From contig NZ_BSFN01000022.1 of assembly GCF_027922365.1 (NCBI RefSeq), positions 1 through 64,000 on the forward strand: a stretch of 64,000 nucleotides of DNA, given 5' to 3'. Source of the stretch: Pseudomonas turukhanskensis (GTDB taxonomy: Bacteria; Pseudomonadota; Gammaproteobacteria; Pseudomonadales; Pseudomonadaceae). Shown here one piece after another: positions 33,661 to 43,202 of the stretch (position 1 is the stretch's first letter; the number at the start of each line of letters is the position of its first letter). The position numbers and the translations under genes were made by a program. Below the pieces are notes generated by a model. The model saw nothing but the letters and a program-made list of their open reading frames with translations, was not told where the DNA came from and did not search any database.

Positions 33661-35004
33661 TCAACCTGCCCGGCGTGCCGGGTTCTGATACAGGCCGGCG
33701 AACATGTCGGCCATTGCATCTTCACTCGGTTCCTGCGGCGCTTGCAGGCTCACTGCACGGCTTACCAACTGGTGACTGCGCGCTACGTGCAAATCATCCG
33801 GAATCCGCGGGCCATCTGCCAGATAGGCTACCGGTAGATGCTGGCTTATAGCCAGACTTATAACTTCACCCAGGCTGGTCGCTTCATCGGCCTTGGTAAG
33901 GATACAGCCAGTCAGACCGCAACGCTTATAGCTATGGTAGGCGGCCTTGAGCACTTGGCTCTGGCTGGTAGCTGCCAAAACCAGATAATTTCTCGATTTG
34001 ACCCCACGACCGGCCAAGGTTTCCAACTGCATGTGCAGCGCCGGGTCATTGCCAGGCAGGCCGGCGGTGTCGATCAACACCACACGCTTGCGCGCCAAGG
34101 GCTCCAGCGCCTGGGTCAGCGACTGGCCCGGGTCTACCTGAGTCACCGACACATTCAGAATGCGGCCCAAGGTTTTCAACTGCTCCTGAGCGCCAATGCG
34201 GTAGCTGTCCATGCTTACCAGTGCCACGTGCTGGGCGCCGTACTTCAGTACATAACGGGCAGCCATTTTTGCCAGTGTAGTGGTTTTACCCATACCAGCC
34301 GGGCCCACCAGGGCAATCACACCGCCCTCCTCCAATGGCTCGACCTTGGGCGTTTTGATCGCGTGGGCCAGGTGAGCGAGGATCATGCGCCAGGCTTGAC
34401 GCTGCTCCGGCACCTTGCTCACCCGCTCCAGCAGCACGCGCGACAGCTCGGCTGGCAGGCCCATGCGCTGCAGGCGGCGCCACAGCGCAGCCTGTTGCGG
34501 ACGGCGACTTTGCATCTGACCCCAGGCCATGGAGCCCAGTTGCACTTCAATCAGCTCACGCAGGCCGTTCAATTCGAAACGCACGGCATCCAGGCTGCGC
34601 TGGTCGGTTGCCACCGCCATTGCAGGTGCCGGTGCCGGTGCCGGTGCCGGCGCAGCGGCAGGCTTTGGCCGCTCCGGACGGACAAAGGATGCCGGCAGCT
34701 CAGGTGCCACGATGGACTCATTGGCAAACAGCTGGCCGTCTTTCATTTTTTCGCCAGACACACGGGTGGCCAGGTCAGCGTGGGCCGACACCAGCATCGA
34801 CTGCGTACGACGCAGCTCCACCTCAAGCTCAGGGTTGGGCTGACGCGCAGGCATCACCGGCGCCTGGTAGTCCAGGGCGGCGGTCAATTCCACGCCCCCG
34901 GCTACCCGGCGAGTGCCGATGATGGACGCATCGGCGCCCAGCTCATCGCGAACCAATTTCATGACTTGACGCATATCGGCGGCGAAAAAGCGTTTAACTT
35001 GCAT
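33661..35004 (-). CDS. flhF: flagellar SRP-like GTPase FlhF
   Basis: The 447-residue protein has an N-terminal basic domain (about 1-80), a Pro/Ala linker (about 110-130), an N domain and a GTPase G domain with the P-loop VGPAGMGKTTTLAKMAARY. DTAGLPGND is the G3 region and TKADEA the specificity motif. It marks the pole where the flagellum is built and acts with FleN. It follows flhA by 15 bp. Confidence 0.95.
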   Translation of the reverse strand: MQVKRFFAADMRQVMKLVRDELGADASIIGTRRVAGGVELTAALDYQAPVMPARQPNPELEVELRRTQSMLVSAHADLATRVSGEKMKDGQLFANESIVAPELPASFVRPERPKPAAAPAPAPAPAPAMAVATDQRSLDAVRFELNGLRELIEVQLGSMAWGQMQSRRPQQAALWRRLQRMGLPAELSRVLLERVSKVPEQRQAWRMILAHLAHAIKTPKVEPLEEGGVIALVGPAGMGKTTTLAKMAARYVLKYGAQHVALVSMDSYRIGAQEQLKTLGRILNVSVTQVDPGQSLTQALEPLARKRVVLIDTAGLPGNDPALHMQLETLAGRGVKSRNYLVLAATSQSQVLKAAYHSYKRCGLTGCILTKADEATSLGEVISLAISQHLPVAYLADGPRIPDDLHVARSHQLVSRAVSLQAPQEPSEDAMADMFAGLYQNPARRAG

Positions 35005-35019
35005 GACCTAAGCCTCAGT

Positions 35020-37143
35020 TCAGTTCTGACCCACCGTGGCAACGATGGTGACCTGCTTGTTGTCTGGGATTTCCTGGTAAGCCAACACGTGCATGGTCGG
35101 TACTGCCAACCGTGCGAACCGCGAGAGCATCGCCCGAACCGGACCGGCTACCAGCAGGATGGCTGGCTTGCCGAGCATTTCCTGACGTTGCGCAGCGTCC
35201 ACCAGGGAACGCTGCAGCTTCTCGGCCATGCTTGGCTCCAGGAGAATGCCATCCTCGGAGCCTTGCCCAGCCTTCTGTAGGCTATTGAGCAATATCTGTT
35301 CCAACCTGGGTTCAAGGGTGATCACAGGCAGCTCCGGCTCTAGTCCCACAATGCTTTGCACGATTGAGCGTGACAGCGCGACGCGTACCGCCGCCACCAT
35401 CGCGGCGGGATCTTGACTCTTCACATTGGTGATCGCCTCGGCGATGGAACGGATATCCCGCACCGGTACCTGCTCTTGCAACAGCGACTGCAATACCTTC
35501 AGCAGCGTTGACAACGACACCGCACCCGGCACCAGCTCTTCAGCCAGCTTCGGCGAGGCCTTGGCCAGCAGTTGCAGCAACTGCTGCACTTCCTCGTGGC
35601 CCAACAGCTCGTGGGCGTGTTTATGCAGCACCTGGTTGAGGTGGGTAGCAACCACGGTGCTGGCATCCACCACCGTGTAGCCGAGCGATTGCGCCTGATC
35701 GCGCTGAAACTGGTCGATCCACACTGCCTCCAGCCCGAACGCCGGATCTTTGGCGGCCACGCCATTCAAGGTGCCGAATACCTGGCCAGGGTTGATGGCC
35801 AGCTCGCGGTCCGGGTAGATCTCGGCTTCAGCCAGGCTCACGCCCATCAGCGTCAGGCGGTAGGCGTTAGGCTGCAGGTCGAGGTTGTCGCGGATATGCA
35901 CCGAGGGCATTAGAAAACCCATCTCTTGCGAGAGCTTTTTGCGTACGCCCTTGATCCGCGCCAGCAACTGGCCGCCCTGGTTGCGGTCCACCAGCGGAAT
36001 CAGGCGATAGCCCACTTCCAGGCCGACCATATCCACCGGCGTTACGTCATCCCAGCCCAGTTCTTTGACTTCCTGGGCACGCTGGGCCGGCAGCAACTCC
36101 TGTTGGCGTTGCACCTCGGCCACTTCAGCCACTTTGACTTTGCGCTGCTTGTTGGCGATCCAGTAGGCGCCAGCGGCGGCGATCAGGCCCAGGCTCAGAA
36201 ACGAGAAATGCGGCATGCCGGGCACCAGGCCCATGACGATGATCAGCCCGGCCGCAACGCCCAGCGCTTTGGGTGAAGCGAACATCTGCCGGGTGACCTG
36301 CTGGCCCATGTCTTCGGAGCTGGAAACACGGGTCACCATGATCGCAGCAGCGGTCGATAGCAGCAGCGACGGAATCTGCGCCACCAGACCGTCACCGATG
36401 GTCAGCAGGGTGTAGATACGGCCCGCATCGCCAAAACTCAGGTCGTGCTGAACGATACCGATGGCCATACCACCGATCAGGTTGATAAACAGAATCAGCA
36501 AGCCGGCAACGGCGTCACCGCGTACGAACTTGCTCGCACCATCCATGGAGCCGTAGAAGTCGGCTTCCTGCGCCACTTCACTTCGGCGCAGCTTGGCTTG
36601 TACCTGATCGATCAGGCCAGCGTTGAGGTCGGCGTCGATGGCCATTTGCTTACCGGGCATGGCGTCCAGGGTGAAACGTGCGCTTACCTCGGAAATACGC
36701 CCGGCACCCTTGGTGACCACCACGAAGTTGATGATCATCAAGATGGCGAACACCACGATACCGACCACGTAGTTACCGCCGATCACCACCTCACCGAAGG
36801 CCTGAATCACCTTACCGGCCGCGTCGTGGCCTTCCTGACCGTGCAGCAGTACCACCCGCGTGGAGGCTACGTTAAGCCCCAGGCGCAGCAAGGTGGCGGC
36901 CAGCAGAATGGTCGGGAATACGGCGAAGTCCAGTGGTCGCAAGGCGTAGATCGCCACCAGCAGCACGACGATGGCCAAGGCCAGGCTGAAGGTAAACAAC
37001 ACGTCCAGCAAAAACGGCGGCACCGGCAACATGACCATGCCGAGCATCACCATCAGCAACAACGGAATACCGATGTTGCCGTGGCGCAAACCCGCCAGGT
37101 TGGTCTTCACATCACCGATCAGTTGTGTGCGATCTATTGCCAC
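35020..37143 (-). CDS. flhA: flagellar export gate protein FlhA
   Basis: The FlhA protein (707 residues) has about eight N-terminal membrane helices, the FHIPEP-type signature region (INFVVVTKGAGRISEVSARFTLDAMPGKQMAID in parts) and a large cytoplasmic export-platform domain (about 340-707). I chose the GTG at 37143 because AGGAAAGG precedes it well and the protein then opens with AIDRTQLIGDV after the start, as in relatives. An ATG at 37161 would add six residues. A sigma-54-type promoter lies at 37200-37215. Confidence 0.94.
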   Translation of the reverse strand: MAIDRTQLIGDVKTNLAGLRHGNIGIPLLLMVMLGMVMLPVPPFLLDVLFTFSLALAIVVLLVAIYALRPLDFAVFPTILLAATLLRLGLNVASTRVVLLHGQEGHDAAGKVIQAFGEVVIGGNYVVGIVVFAILMIINFVVVTKGAGRISEVSARFTLDAMPGKQMAIDADLNAGLIDQVQAKLRRSEVAQEADFYGSMDGASKFVRGDAVAGLLILFINLIGGMAIGIVQHDLSFGDAGRIYTLLTIGDGLVAQIPSLLLSTAAAIMVTRVSSSEDMGQQVTRQMFASPKALGVAAGLIIVMGLVPGMPHFSFLSLGLIAAAGAYWIANKQRKVKVAEVAEVQRQQELLPAQRAQEVKELGWDDVTPVDMVGLEVGYRLIPLVDRNQGGQLLARIKGVRKKLSQEMGFLMPSVHIRDNLDLQPNAYRLTLMGVSLAEAEIYPDRELAINPGQVFGTLNGVAAKDPAFGLEAVWIDQFQRDQAQSLGYTVVDASTVVATHLNQVLHKHAHELLGHEEVQQLLQLLAKASPKLAEELVPGAVSLSTLLKVLQSLLQEQVPVRDIRSIAEAITNVKSQDPAAMVAAVRVALSRSIVQSIVGLEPELPVITLEPRLEQILLNSLQKAGQGSEDGILLEPSMAEKLQRSLVDAAQRQEMLGKPAILLVAGPVRAMLSRFARLAVPTMHVLAYQEIPDNKQVTIVATVGQN

Positions 37144-37199
37144 AAGCCCTTTCCTCGCCATTCAAACTTTTGACGCAAACGCGTCGATAGCGGGGCTTT

Positions 37200-37215
37200 T
37201 GCAAGAAGTCGTCCA
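37200..37215 (-). promoter_or_regulatory. sigma-54 promoter upstream of flhA
   Basis: Read on the minus strand the site is TGGACG-N5-TTGCA, with the -24 GG and -12 GC in exact register. It is about 57 bp before the flhA start, as expected for a FleQ-activated early flagellar operon in Pseudomonas. Confidence 0.7.
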
Positions 37216-37300
37216 ACTTTGGCGCCGTAACTTTTTTGATTTCGCAGGGTGTGCTGTGCGCATCCAGCGGTAGCGGGAAAATCACTGCAAATCGAGATTG

Positions 37301-37392
37301 AGCGAGCTAGAGCGGGGCAAGGCAAAAACAGTTTTTTAAGCGCAGTTGGCTGTAGCCAATGAGCATTCAAAAAGTGTGTTTAACGCAGCCCC
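37301..37392 (+). repeat. dispersed ~90-bp repeat, copy 1
   Basis: The core GGCAAGGCAAAAACAG, then AGTTGGCTGTAGCCAATG and GAGCATT, then TAACGC, recurs in opposite orientation at 44591-44690 with the same order and spacing. It fills much of the 255-bp gap between flhB and flhA, upstream of the flhA sigma-54 promoter. It also adjoins a GCAGGGTGTGC block like that at 12937. Confidence 0.65.
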
Positions 37393-37416
37393 GCCGACGC
37401 GCAGCCAATCGGTTAG

Positions 37417-38553
37417 TTACTCATCGCGACGAAGATCTGGCGGGATGGGGAGGTCTTTCAATGGATCGGGGCGCTTGCCCTTGCCAGAACGGAATTGGCG
37501 AAGCTGATACACGTACGCGAGCACCTGCGCCACGGCCAGGTACAACCCGGCGGGAATCTCCCGATCCAGTTCCGTGGAGTGGAAAATCGCCCGCGCCAGG
37601 CCTGGCGATTCCAGCACCATCACCTTGTGCTCGTTGGCAATCTCGCGAATTTTCAGGGCCATAAAGTCGCCGCCCTTGGCCAGAAGCACCGGCGCACCGC
37701 CGGTCAAGGGGTCGTACTTGAGCGCCACGGCAAAGTGCGTCGGGTTGGTGATTACCACGTCGGCCTGCGGCACGGCGGCCATCATGCGGCGTTCGGCCAT
37801 CTCGCGCTGCATTTGGCGGATACGCTGTTTAACCTCGGGCTTGCCTTCGCTGTCTTTGTACTCGTCGCGCACTTCCTGCTTGGTCATCAGCATTTTTTGC
37901 CGATTGTCGTAGAGCTGGAACGGCACATCGACGGCGACGATAAACAGCAGCCCCCACGCCATCCACATGGCGCTGCGCCCCACCACCGTGATGCTGTGCA
38001 GAATCGCCGACTCCAACGGCTCATTGGCCAGGGCCAGCAAGTCGCGGGTATCGGCCTTGAGCACCACCAATGCCACGATCAGCACCAGCACGAACTTGGC
38101 CAGCGCTTTGAGCAGCTCCAGGCCAGCCTTGGCCGAGAACATCCGTTTGAGGCCCGGCAGCGGGTTCATGCGGCCGAAGTTGGGCGCCATCGATTGCGCC
38201 GAGAACAACCAGCCGCCCAGAGCGATGGGCCCGAGGATGGAAGCCACCAGCAGCACGATAAACAACGGAAACAACGCCATCAGGGCGATGTATACGGCGT
38301 TTTCGAATTGCAGCGCCATGCTGCCGTCGTTCATCAGCAGTTCGCGGCTCAAGGTGAAGTTGTCTTTCATGATGTCGATCATGGCGTTGCCAATGGCGCC
38401 GCCATAACTCATCAGCCCGCCAACGCCTGCTACCAGCACGGCAAAGGTATTGAGCTCGCGCGAACGCGCAATCTGGCCCTTCTCTCGCGACTCGCGGCGT
38501 CGCTTGTCCGTGGGCTCTTCACTCTTCTCCGCGCCATTCTCGTTTTCGGCCAT
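37417..38553 (-). CDS. flhB: flagellar export switch protein FlhB
   Basis: The 378-residue protein has four membrane helices (about 30-205) and a cytoplasmic domain with the self-cleaving NPTH motif inside VVITNPTHFAVALKYDP. The lysine-rich N-terminal opening (EEPTDKRRRESREKGQIARS) is typical. It switches export from hook to filament substrates with FliK. It follows fliR by 3 bp. Compare the free copy of its C-terminal domain at 22179-22511. Confidence 0.95.
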   Translation of the reverse strand: MAENENGAEKSEEPTDKRRRESREKGQIARSRELNTFAVLVAGVGGLMSYGGAIGNAMIDIMKDNFTLSRELLMNDGSMALQFENAVYIALMALFPLFIVLLVASILGPIALGGWLFSAQSMAPNFGRMNPLPGLKRMFSAKAGLELLKALAKFVLVLIVALVVLKADTRDLLALANEPLESAILHSITVVGRSAMWMAWGLLFIVAVDVPFQLYDNRQKMLMTKQEVRDEYKDSEGKPEVKQRIRQMQREMAERRMMAAVPQADVVITNPTHFAVALKYDPLTGGAPVLLAKGGDFMALKIREIANEHKVMVLESPGLARAIFHSTELDREIPAGLYLAVAQVLAYVYQLRQFRSGKGKRPDPLKDLPIPPDLRRDE

Positions 38554-38556
38554 GGC

Positions 38557-39333
38557 TTATTTCGCCTGTACCAGTTCACGTAGCAGCTGCAGACAGTCGG
38601 TGACCATCGCCTGATAGTGAGAGAGAAAGTCCGACAGGCTGATCCAGATGATCACAAAGCCCATCACCAGGGTGAGCGGAAAACCGATGGAGAAAATATT
38701 CAGCTGCGGCGCCGCACGGGTCATCACGCCGAAGGCGATGTTCACCACCAAGAGCGCGGTAATGGCCGGCAGCACCAGCAACAAGCCGGCGGCCAGCACC
38801 CAGCCCAGGCTGGTGGCGATATTCCAGAAATGGTTGGTGGTAAGCCCGGTGCCAACGGGCATGGTCACAAAGCTTTCGGCCATGATTTCGAAGGTCACCA
38901 GGTGGCCGTTCATGGCCAGAAACAGCAAGGTCACCATCATGGTGTAAAACTGGCCGATGACTGCCACCGACACGCCGTTGGTGGGGTCCACCATCGAGGC
39001 AAAACCAAAGCCCATCTGCGTGGCCAGAATCTGCCCGGCAATCACGAACGCGTGGAAAAACAGCTGCAACACAAAGCCGAGCATCACGCCGATAAGGATT
39101 TCCTTGGCGATCAGAAACACCGCGCCCACGTTGATAGCATCCAGCGGCTGGGCCGCCGGCAGGTTGGGGTAGATCACCAGGGTAAAGGCCAGCGACAGGT
39201 AGATACGCACGCGCATCGGCACCAGTTGGGTACCAATGATGGGCATGGTCATCAGCAGGCCGGCGATACGGAAGAACGGCAGAATAAAACCGCCCACCCA
39301 GCCGCCGATTTGCTCACTGCTCAGCTCGAACAT
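38557..39333 (-). CDS. fliR: flagellar export gate protein FliR
   Basis: The 258-residue membrane protein of the flagellar export gate has the family opening (SSEQIGGWVGGFILPFFRIAGLL in parts) and conserved GFASMVDPTNG. It assembles with FliP and FliQ into the helical gate below the MS ring. It lies 3 bp after fliQ and 3 bp before flhB. Confidence 0.94.
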   Translation of the reverse strand: MFELSSEQIGGWVGGFILPFFRIAGLLMTMPIIGTQLVPMRVRIYLSLAFTLVIYPNLPAAQPLDAINVGAVFLIAKEILIGVMLGFVLQLFFHAFVIAGQILATQMGFGFASMVDPTNGVSVAVIGQFYTMMVTLLFLAMNGHLVTFEIMAESFVTMPVGTGLTTNHFWNIATSLGWVLAAGLLLVLPAITALLVVNIAFGVMTRAAPQLNIFSIGFPLTLVMGFVIIWISLSDFLSHYQAMVTDCLQLLRELVQAK

Positions 39334-39336
39334 GGC

Positions 39337-39606
39337 CTAGCCGATGACGTAAGGAATGTTGGTGTACAGGTTGGTGATGTATTCCATGAACGAGCGGATC
39401 AGCCAGGGGCCTGCCCAGATCAGGGTTACCAGCATCACCAGCAGGCGCGGCAGAAAGCTCAGGGTTTGTTCGTTGATCTGCGTGGCCGCCTGGAACATCG
39501 CCACTATCAGGCCCACCACCAGGCTCGGCACCACCAGAATGGCCACCATCACGGCGGTTAGCCACAGCGCTTCGCGGAACAGGTCTACCGCTACTTCGGG
39601 AGTCAT
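39337..39606 (-). CDS. fliQ: flagellar export gate protein FliQ
   Basis: The 89-residue protein has two membrane hairpin helices (ALWLTAVMVAILVVPSLVVGL and LSFLPRLLVMLVTLIWAG) and the family motif FQAATQINEQTLSF. It is part of the FliPQR gate. The gene follows fliP by about 24 bp. Confidence 0.95.
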   Translation of the reverse strand: MTPEVAVDLFREALWLTAVMVAILVVPSLVVGLIVAMFQAATQINEQTLSFLPRLLVMLVTLIWAGPWLIRSFMEYITNLYTNIPYVIG

Positions 39607-39630
39607 GTGCGTTCTCCTGGCTCGGGCCGG

Positions 39631-40386
39631 CTACGTGCCGCCAAAGCTGCTCGCCAAGGTGCCGATGATAAGGGCCCAGCCATCGATCAGAACGAACAGC
39701 ATGATCTTGAACGGCAGGGAAATGATCAGCGGCGACAGCATCATCATGCCCATCGCCATCAGGATACTGGCGACCACCAGGTCGATGATCAGAAACGGAA
39801 TAAAGATCATGAAACCGATCTGGAAGGCGGTCTTCAGCTCCGAGGTCACGAATGCCGGCACCAGAATGGTCAACGGCGCCTGGTCAGCCGAAGGAATATC
39901 GGTGCGCTTGGACAGGCGCATAAACAGCTCCAGGTCCGAGGAGCGCGTCTGCGACAGCATAAAGTTCTTCACCGGCACTTCGGCCTTGGCAATCGCTTCC
40001 GGTGCGGTCATCTGCTGGTTCAGGTACGGCTGCAAGGCGTCCCTGTTCACCTGGTCGAACACCGGCGCCATGATGAACATGGTGAGAAACAGCGCCATGC
40101 CGGTGAGGATCTGGTTGGACGGCGTCTGCTGCAAGCCCAGGGCCTGACGCAAAATCGAGAACACAATGATGATGCGGGTAAAGCTGGTCATCAGCATGAC
40201 GAACGCCGGGATAAACGTCAGCGCCGTCATGATCAGCAGAATCTGCAGGCTGACCGAATATTCCTGCTGCCCTGCCGGGTTGGTGGTCATGGTGATGGCC
40301 GGCATGGTCAACGGGTCGGCGGCCAATACCATCGGTGCCGCCAGGCTCAATCCAATGGCCAGCAGCAGACGCAACGCACTCATCAA
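39631..40386 (-). CDS. fliP: flagellar export gate protein FliP
   Basis: The 251-residue protein has a cleavable signal peptide (about 1-22), four membrane helices and conserved segments MLMTSFTRIIIVFSILRQALG and TFIPAFV. It forms the core pentamer of the export gate. Its start overlaps the fliO stop as ATGA. Confidence 0.95.
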   Translation of the reverse strand: MMSALRLLLAIGLSLAAPMVLAADPLTMPAITMTTNPAGQQEYSVSLQILLIMTALTFIPAFVMLMTSFTRIIIVFSILRQALGLQQTPSNQILTGMALFLTMFIMAPVFDQVNRDALQPYLNQQMTAPEAIAKAEVPVKNFMLSQTRSSDLELFMRLSKRTDIPSADQAPLTILVPAFVTSELKTAFQIGFMIFIPFLIIDLVVASILMAMGMMMLSPLIISLPFKIMLFVLIDGWALIIGTLASSFGGT

Positions 40387-40832
40387 GGTTTGTCCTTCTG
40401 GTCCTTGCCCAACAGCTCCATCAGGCGCTGGGCGAACTCTGGCGTGGCCGCTTCGGTATCGGCGACGTGCACCGGCTCTTTCAGGGTGTGCAACGGGGTA
40501 ATGCGACCGGCACTCAGGCCGAGCAAAATCTGTTCACTGCCCACCTGCACCAACACCAGCCGATCACGCGGGCCTAGCGCTTGACTGGCCACCAGCTTGA
40601 TCACCTGGCCGCCACGCGGGCCGATCTGCTGCACCCGGCGCAGCAGCCAGGCCAGCACGAAAATCATGCCGATCACCAGCAAAAGGCCCAGCAGCACCTG
40701 CACCAGCTGGCCGCCCATATGCCCTTCGGCCATCGGCGTGGCGATGGGTTTGCCGGGCTCGGCGGCCTGCGCCAGCAGCGGCAGTGCCGAGGCCAACAGC
40801 GCCATCGGCAAACGTGAATACAGAGTGGTCAT
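40383..40832 (-). CDS. fliO: flagellar assembly protein FliO
   Basis: The 149-residue protein has a signal peptide (about 1-23), one membrane helix (GGQLVQVLLGLLLVIGMIFVLAWLL in parts, about 40-65) and a cytoplasmic domain (GQVIKLVASQALGPRDRLVLVQVG). FliO helps FliP assemble. It follows fliN by 3 bp. Confidence 0.9.
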   Translation of the reverse strand: MTTLYSRLPMALLASALPLLAQAAEPGKPIATPMAEGHMGGQLVQVLLGLLLVIGMIFVLAWLLRRVQQIGPRGGQVIKLVASQALGPRDRLVLVQVGSEQILLGLSAGRITPLHTLKEPVHVADTEAATPEFAQRLMELLGKDQKDKP

Positions 40833-40835
40833 GGG

Positions 40836-41300
40836 TTAGCGCAGCTTCTTGATTCGTTCGCTTGGGCTGATCACGTCGGTCAGGCGGATGCCGAACTTCT
40901 CGTTCACCACCACCACTTCGCCGTGGGCAATCAGGGTGCCATTGACCAGCACATCCAGCGGCTCGCCGGCCAGGCGGTCGAGCTCGATCACCGAGCCCTG
41001 ATTAAGCTGCAGCAGATTGCGAATGGTGATTTCGGTGTTGCCCACTTCCATGGAAATAGAAACCGGAATGTCCAGAATCACATCCAGGTTCGGCCCTTCC
41101 ATGCTCACCGGCAGGTTGTTCTTCGGCGCGCTGCCGAACTCTTCCATCGGCGCACGCGGCGCGGAATTGGAGGCGCCGGCGCTCTGGTTGAGCATCGCGT
41201 CAATGTCGTCCTGGTTCGCGTCGCCAGCCTCGGAGAGCGCAGCAGCCCATTCGTCTGCCAGGGCCTGCTCTTCGGGGGAGGTTTCTTCTTCGTCTGCCAT
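40836..41300 (-). CDS. fliN: flagellar switch protein FliN
   Basis: The 154-residue protein has an acidic variable N-terminus (about 1-70) and the SpoA domain with ILDIPVSISMEVGNTEITIRNLLQLNQGSVIELD (given in parts). It is part of the C ring with FliM and FliG. The N-terminal DIDAMLNQ resembles the helical hook of its FliM partner. Confidence 0.95.
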   Translation of the reverse strand: MADEEETSPEEQALADEWAAALSEAGDANQDDIDAMLNQSAGASNSAPRAPMEEFGSAPKNNLPVSMEGPNLDVILDIPVSISMEVGNTEITIRNLLQLNQGSVIELDRLAGEPLDVLVNGTLIAHGEVVVVNEKFGIRLTDVISPSERIKKLR

Positions 41301-41353
41301 GTGTTCCTCGCCTTGCCTTAACCGGTGCGGTGCTAAATAAAGGGGTGCTGCAA

Positions 41354-42319
41354 TCAGCGTTCAATGGGTTCCAGCACCTGGAAAGCCAGGTTACCTTTGT
41401 GCGCGCCAAGCTTGACCTTGAAGGCCGGTACGCCGCTGGCGCGCATGATCATTTCTTCGGGCATGTCCACGGGAATCACATCGCCCGGCTGCATATGCAG
41501 AATGTCGCGCAGCTTGAGCTGACGACGGGCAATGGTGGCGCCCAGGGGCACACTGACGTCGAGGATGTCTTCGCGCAGGGCCTTGACCCAGCGCTCGTCC
41601 TGGTCGTCCACGTCGGACTGAAAGCCGGCGTCGAGCATGTCGCGGATCGGTTCGATCATCGAATACGGCATGGTCACGTGCAGGTCGCCGCCACCGCCGT
41701 CCAGTTCGATATGGAAGGTCGACACCACCACCACTTCGCTGGGGCTGACGATGTTGGCCAGCGCCGGGTTCACTTCCGAGTTCATGTACTCGAAGTTCAC
41801 ATCCAGCACCGCGTGCCAGGCTTCTTTCAGGTCGATAAACGCCTGGTCGAGCACCATGCGCACAACGCGCAGTTCCGTGGGGGTGAACTCACGGCCTTCG
41901 ATCTTGGCGTGGCGGCCGTCACCGCCGAAGAAGTTGTCCACCAGCTTGAACACCAGCTTGGCGTCGAGAATAAACAGGCCGGTGCCGCGCAGCGGCTTCA
42001 TCTTCACCAGGTTGAGGCTGGTGGGCACGTACAGCGAGTGCACGTATTCGCCGAACTTCATCACCTGCACACCGCCTACCGCCACGTCGGCGGAGCGGCG
42101 CAGCAGGTTGAACATGCTGATGCGGGTGTAACGGGCGAACCGCTCGTTGATCATTTCCAGGGTGGGCATGCGCCCGCGCACGATGCGGTCCTGGCTGGAG
42201 AGGTCGTAACTCTTGACGCTGCCGGGGATGGCGGCGTCTTCGGTTTCCACCGCGCCGTCGTCGACACCATGCAACAGGGCATCGATTTCATCCTGGGACA
42301 ACAGGTCTTGGACGGCCAT
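41354..42319 (-). CDS. fliM: flagellar switch protein FliM
   Basis: The 321-residue protein has the N-terminal CheY-P binding motif (LLSQDEIDALLHGV), a CheC-like middle domain and a C-terminal SpoA domain joining FliN. It is the CheY-P receptor of the motor. It follows fliL by about 35 bp in the fliL-MNOPQR-flhB run. Confidence 0.96.
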   Translation of the reverse strand: MAVQDLLSQDEIDALLHGVDDGAVETEDAAIPGSVKSYDLSSQDRIVRGRMPTLEMINERFARYTRISMFNLLRRSADVAVGGVQVMKFGEYVHSLYVPTSLNLVKMKPLRGTGLFILDAKLVFKLVDNFFGGDGRHAKIEGREFTPTELRVVRMVLDQAFIDLKEAWHAVLDVNFEYMNSEVNPALANIVSPSEVVVVSTFHIELDGGGGDLHVTMPYSMIEPIRDMLDAGFQSDVDDQDERWVKALREDILDVSVPLGATIARRQLKLRDILHMQPGDVIPVDMPEEMIMRASGVPAFKVKLGAHKGNLAFQVLEPIER

Positions 42320-42354
42320 GTGAGTTACCTACTGACAGTTTTTTGGAAACGGGA

Positions 42355-42912
42355 TTATTGAAGAACGATGTTAGTGAACAGCACTTGCTCGACGGTGGTG
42401 TCGCCGACTTCTTTCTTGGCCAACTCCTGCACGCTGGCGGTGGCCAGCTGACGCAGCATTTCCTTGCCGACAGGCGTTGCCAGGTTGTCAAAACTTTGCC
42501 CGGAGAACAGCAACACCAGGTTGTTGCGCAGCACAGGCATATGGGCCTTGAGCGCATCGAGCTTGGCCTGATCGCGGGCCATCAGGGCGACGCTGACCTG
42601 CATATAGCGCTGACGACCATTAACGTTGAAGTTGACGATAAAGGCCGGGGCCAGCACCTCGTAAATCGCTTCTTTCTTGAGGGGTTTGCCGTCCGGGCCT
42701 TTACCCTCTTCACCCTCGGCTTGTTCACCTTCCTTGCCGACTTCAGCTGCAGGCGGTGCGCTCTTGTGCAGGAAAAACCAGGTAGCGCCCACGGAGCCAC
42801 CAATGGCAATCAGCAGACCCACCACGATCAGAATGATCAGCTTCAGCTTGCCCTTGCCGGGCGCCGGCGCGGCGCCATCGGCCGGTGGTGCTGCTTTCTC
42901 TTTCTTAGCCAT
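42355..42912 (-). CDS. fliL: flagellar basal-body protein FliL
   Basis: The 185-residue protein has one membrane helix (about 21-42, LKLIILIVVGLLIAIGGSVGA) after a basic cytoplasmic leader. A periplasmic domain with YMQVSVALMARDQAKLDALKAH follows. FliL supports stator function. It heads an operon with a sigma-54-type promoter at 42963-42978, set apart from fliK by a terminator. Confidence 0.93.
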   Translation of the reverse strand: MAKKEKAAPPADGAAPAPGKGKLKLIILIVVGLLIAIGGSVGATWFFLHKSAPPAAEVGKEGEQAEGEEGKGPDGKPLKKEAIYEVLAPAFIVNFNVNGRQRYMQVSVALMARDQAKLDALKAHMPVLRNNLVLLFSGQSFDNLATPVGKEMLRQLATASVQELAKKEVGDTTVEQVLFTNIVLQ

Positions 42913-42962
42913 GCCAATAATCCGTCACTGATCGGAATTCTATCCGTGTTCAAAGGGTTAGG

Positions 42963-42978
42963 AGCAAGTGTTATGCCA
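42963..42978 (-). promoter_or_regulatory. sigma-54 promoter upstream of fliL
   Basis: On the minus strand the site reads TGGCAT-N5-TTGCT with exact -24/-12 spacing, about 51 bp before the fliL start. It would drive fliLMNOPQR-flhB. Confidence 0.75.
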
Positions 42979-43130
42979 GCTTGCCAGGCACGCTGGCTAA
43001 CAAGCTGTTTTGCACGACAATTGCGCCCCAGTGGATACCACCAACATTGCCGGGGAATATACCAGCAACTTTGCCCTGCGCCGGTTTTCCGTCCGGCCTT
43101 TTTTCTAGCGCAGCGCTTGCTGGGGGCGCA

Positions 43131-43169
43131 GAAACAAGAACGCCCGCTTGCCAGTACGGCAAGCGGGCG
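43131..43169 (-). terminator. intrinsic terminator after fliK
   Basis: A perfect 12-bp stem (CGCCCGCTTGCC / GGCAAGCGGGCG, loop AGTAC) is followed, read on the minus strand, by the T-rich TTCTTGTTTC. It ends fliK transcription before the fliL promoter. The rest of the 290-bp gap (42979-43130) shows no gene. Confidence 0.8.
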
Positions 43170-43202
43170 TTGTCAGTCTAGTTCACCCCGGTGCGGCGAG
43201 GG

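Noticed and set aside
33641..33664. AACGCGC / GCGCGTT inverted repeat at the flhF stop codon as a terminator
   Set aside because: It overlaps the stop codon and has no T-run on the minus strand, and fleN/fliA downstream are normally expressed with flhF.
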